This document shows, one piece after another, positions 7,410 to 7,633 of a stretch of DNA of 7,633 nt. The stretch is from assembly GCA_037443765.1 (NCBI GenBank), contig JBBINS010000142.1, positions 1 through 7,633 of the forward strand, given 5' to 3'. The stretch's first letter is position 1, and the number at the start of each line of letters is the position of its first letter. The notes beneath the pieces are model-generated. The model was not told the DNA's origin and did no database searches. It saw only the letters and a program-made list of their open reading frames with translations. The translations under genes and the position numbers were made by a program. The stretch comes from CAIKZZ01 sp037443765 (GTDB lineage: Bacteria; Pseudomonadota; Gammaproteobacteria; Steroidobacterales; Steroidobacteraceae).

Positions 7410-7572
7410 CGTCGTCGTCGCGACACTCTCGACGCTGGCGCTCGCCGCGCGCACGGCGGGGCTGAAAGGACCGGCGATCGTCATCGTCGGAACCGTGGTA
7501 ACCTTGCGCGACCGTCTCATGCACGAGGCGGAAAACGACATTCCGAACAAGGAGGCGGTCCGGGCATGGTGA
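7390..7572 (+). pseudogene. C-terminal remnant of uroporphyrinogen-III C-methyltransferase (SUMT/CysG type)
   Basis: The + frame ending with TGA at 7570-7572 encodes ATRPNQRVVVATLSTLALA (from about 7390), then GLKGPAIVIVGTVVTLRDRL and a short tail ending EAVRAW. This aligns with the terminus of SUMT enzymes; E. coli CysG, for example, ends with QRVVSGVL, then PALIIVGRVVALRDKL. SUMT makes precorrin-2 from uroporphyrinogen III for siroheme or cobalamin. Only about the last 60 residues of some 250 are present; the rest would have to lie leftwards, where the sequence is instead the exporter tail and argS. No start codon or catalytic Rossmann-like part is present, so this fragment cannot be functional. 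It shows no internal decay and includes a slightly less GC-rich stretch (about 7525-7555). Its stop overlaps the start of the next gene, suggesting the parent SUMT gene was translationally coupled to that gene. Confidence 0.75.
7549..7555 (+). promoter_or_regulatory. Strong Shine-Dalgarno for the gene at 7566
   Basis: AAGGAGG is a near-perfect anti-16S match, 10 nt before the ATG at 7566. It lies inside the coding tail of the SUMT remnant and fixes the start of the following gene. Confidence 0.75.
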
Positions 7573-7633
7573 CGCGCGACGATGTGATGCAGGCGCTGGC
7601 GCAACTGGCCGGCGCCGATGGGCGGCCGCTCGG
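7566..7633 (+). CDS. N-terminus of an unidentified protein, possibly Mrp/ApbC-like (3' partial)
   Basis: Only 22 complete codons are in the window: MVTRDDVMQALAQLAGADGR, then PL and onward off the end. The ATG at 7566 has the strong ribosome binding site at 7549-7555 and overlaps the SUMT remnant stop (ATGGTGA), so the start is well supported; a GTG at 7569 is a lesser alternative. The opening VTRDDVMQAL followed by a short DGRPL turn recalls the small N-terminal MIP18/DUF59-like domain of Mrp/ApbC iron-sulfur carrier ATPases, which often begin with a similar helix. The segment is too short to be diagnostic, and any small helical N-terminus could look like this. That it is a real gene is likely; the family is a guess. 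Confidence 0.55.
   Translation, partial: MVTRDDVMQALAQLAGADGRPL

Noticed and set aside
5476..7524. N-terminal extension of the SPOR frame through argS
   Set aside because: The frame stays open because of GC bias, but the extension is Arg/Pro-rich shadow of argS. The GTG at 5475 with a ribosome site and GTGA overlap gives a normal-sized SPOR protein.
1..7633. CRISPR array, tRNA/rRNA, insertion sequence or attachment site
   Set aside because: I saw no regularly spaced repeats, tRNA-like cloverleaf, transposase motif or flanking duplications on either strand.

Overview
The window is very GC-rich, almost all coding, and reads as chromosomal core DNA of a high-GC proteobacterium. A gammaproteobacterium is the best guess. 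The grounds are an NtrY/NtrX two-component pair on one strand and argS followed by a SPOR-domain gene on the other; the second pairing is familiar from gammaproteobacteria such as Pseudomonas. A genus cannot be named from the sequence alone.

Layout. Positions 1-4906 on the + strand hold a tight three-gene run: ntrY (5' end outside the window), ntrX (ATGA overlap with ntrY) and a 12-TM major facilitator of the TCR/Tet type (start 2 nt after the ntrX stop). Positions 4903-7250 on the - strand hold argS and then a small membrane-anchored SPOR protein, joined by a GTGA overlap. The two runs converge and their last codons share one CTAG tetranucleotide, so there is no intergenic terminator between them. 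Positions 7251-7337 are the argS leader and upstream region.

The right end is the odd part. At 7338-7409 (- strand) lies only the C-terminal tail of a LysE/RhtB-type exporter. Directly abutting it, at about 7390-7572 (+ strand), lies only the C-terminal tail of a uroporphyrinogen-III C-methyltransferase (SUMT/CysG type). Both lose their N-terminal parts at the same point, near 7390-7410. That is the pattern expected from a sharp deletion or rearrangement joint, or from an assembly misjoin. The SUMT tail overlaps the start of a new + strand gene at 7566, which has a strong ribosome binding site and runs off the window.

How the genes work together. NtrY is a membrane sensor kinase expected to phosphorylate NtrX. 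Here the NtrX receiver and Fis-type DNA-binding domain look intact, but its central AAA+ domain has lost Walker A Lys, Walker B Asp-Glu, GAFTGA, one arginine finger and the sensor II Arg. It therefore probably works as a phosphorylation-controlled DNA-binding protein and not as a sigma54 activator. The MFS gene is probably cotranscribed with the pair. ArgS and the SPOR protein are housekeeping functions (translation and cell envelope/division). I see no new defence, mobile or RNA system. The degenerate NtrX and the joint near 7400 are the two points most worth following.
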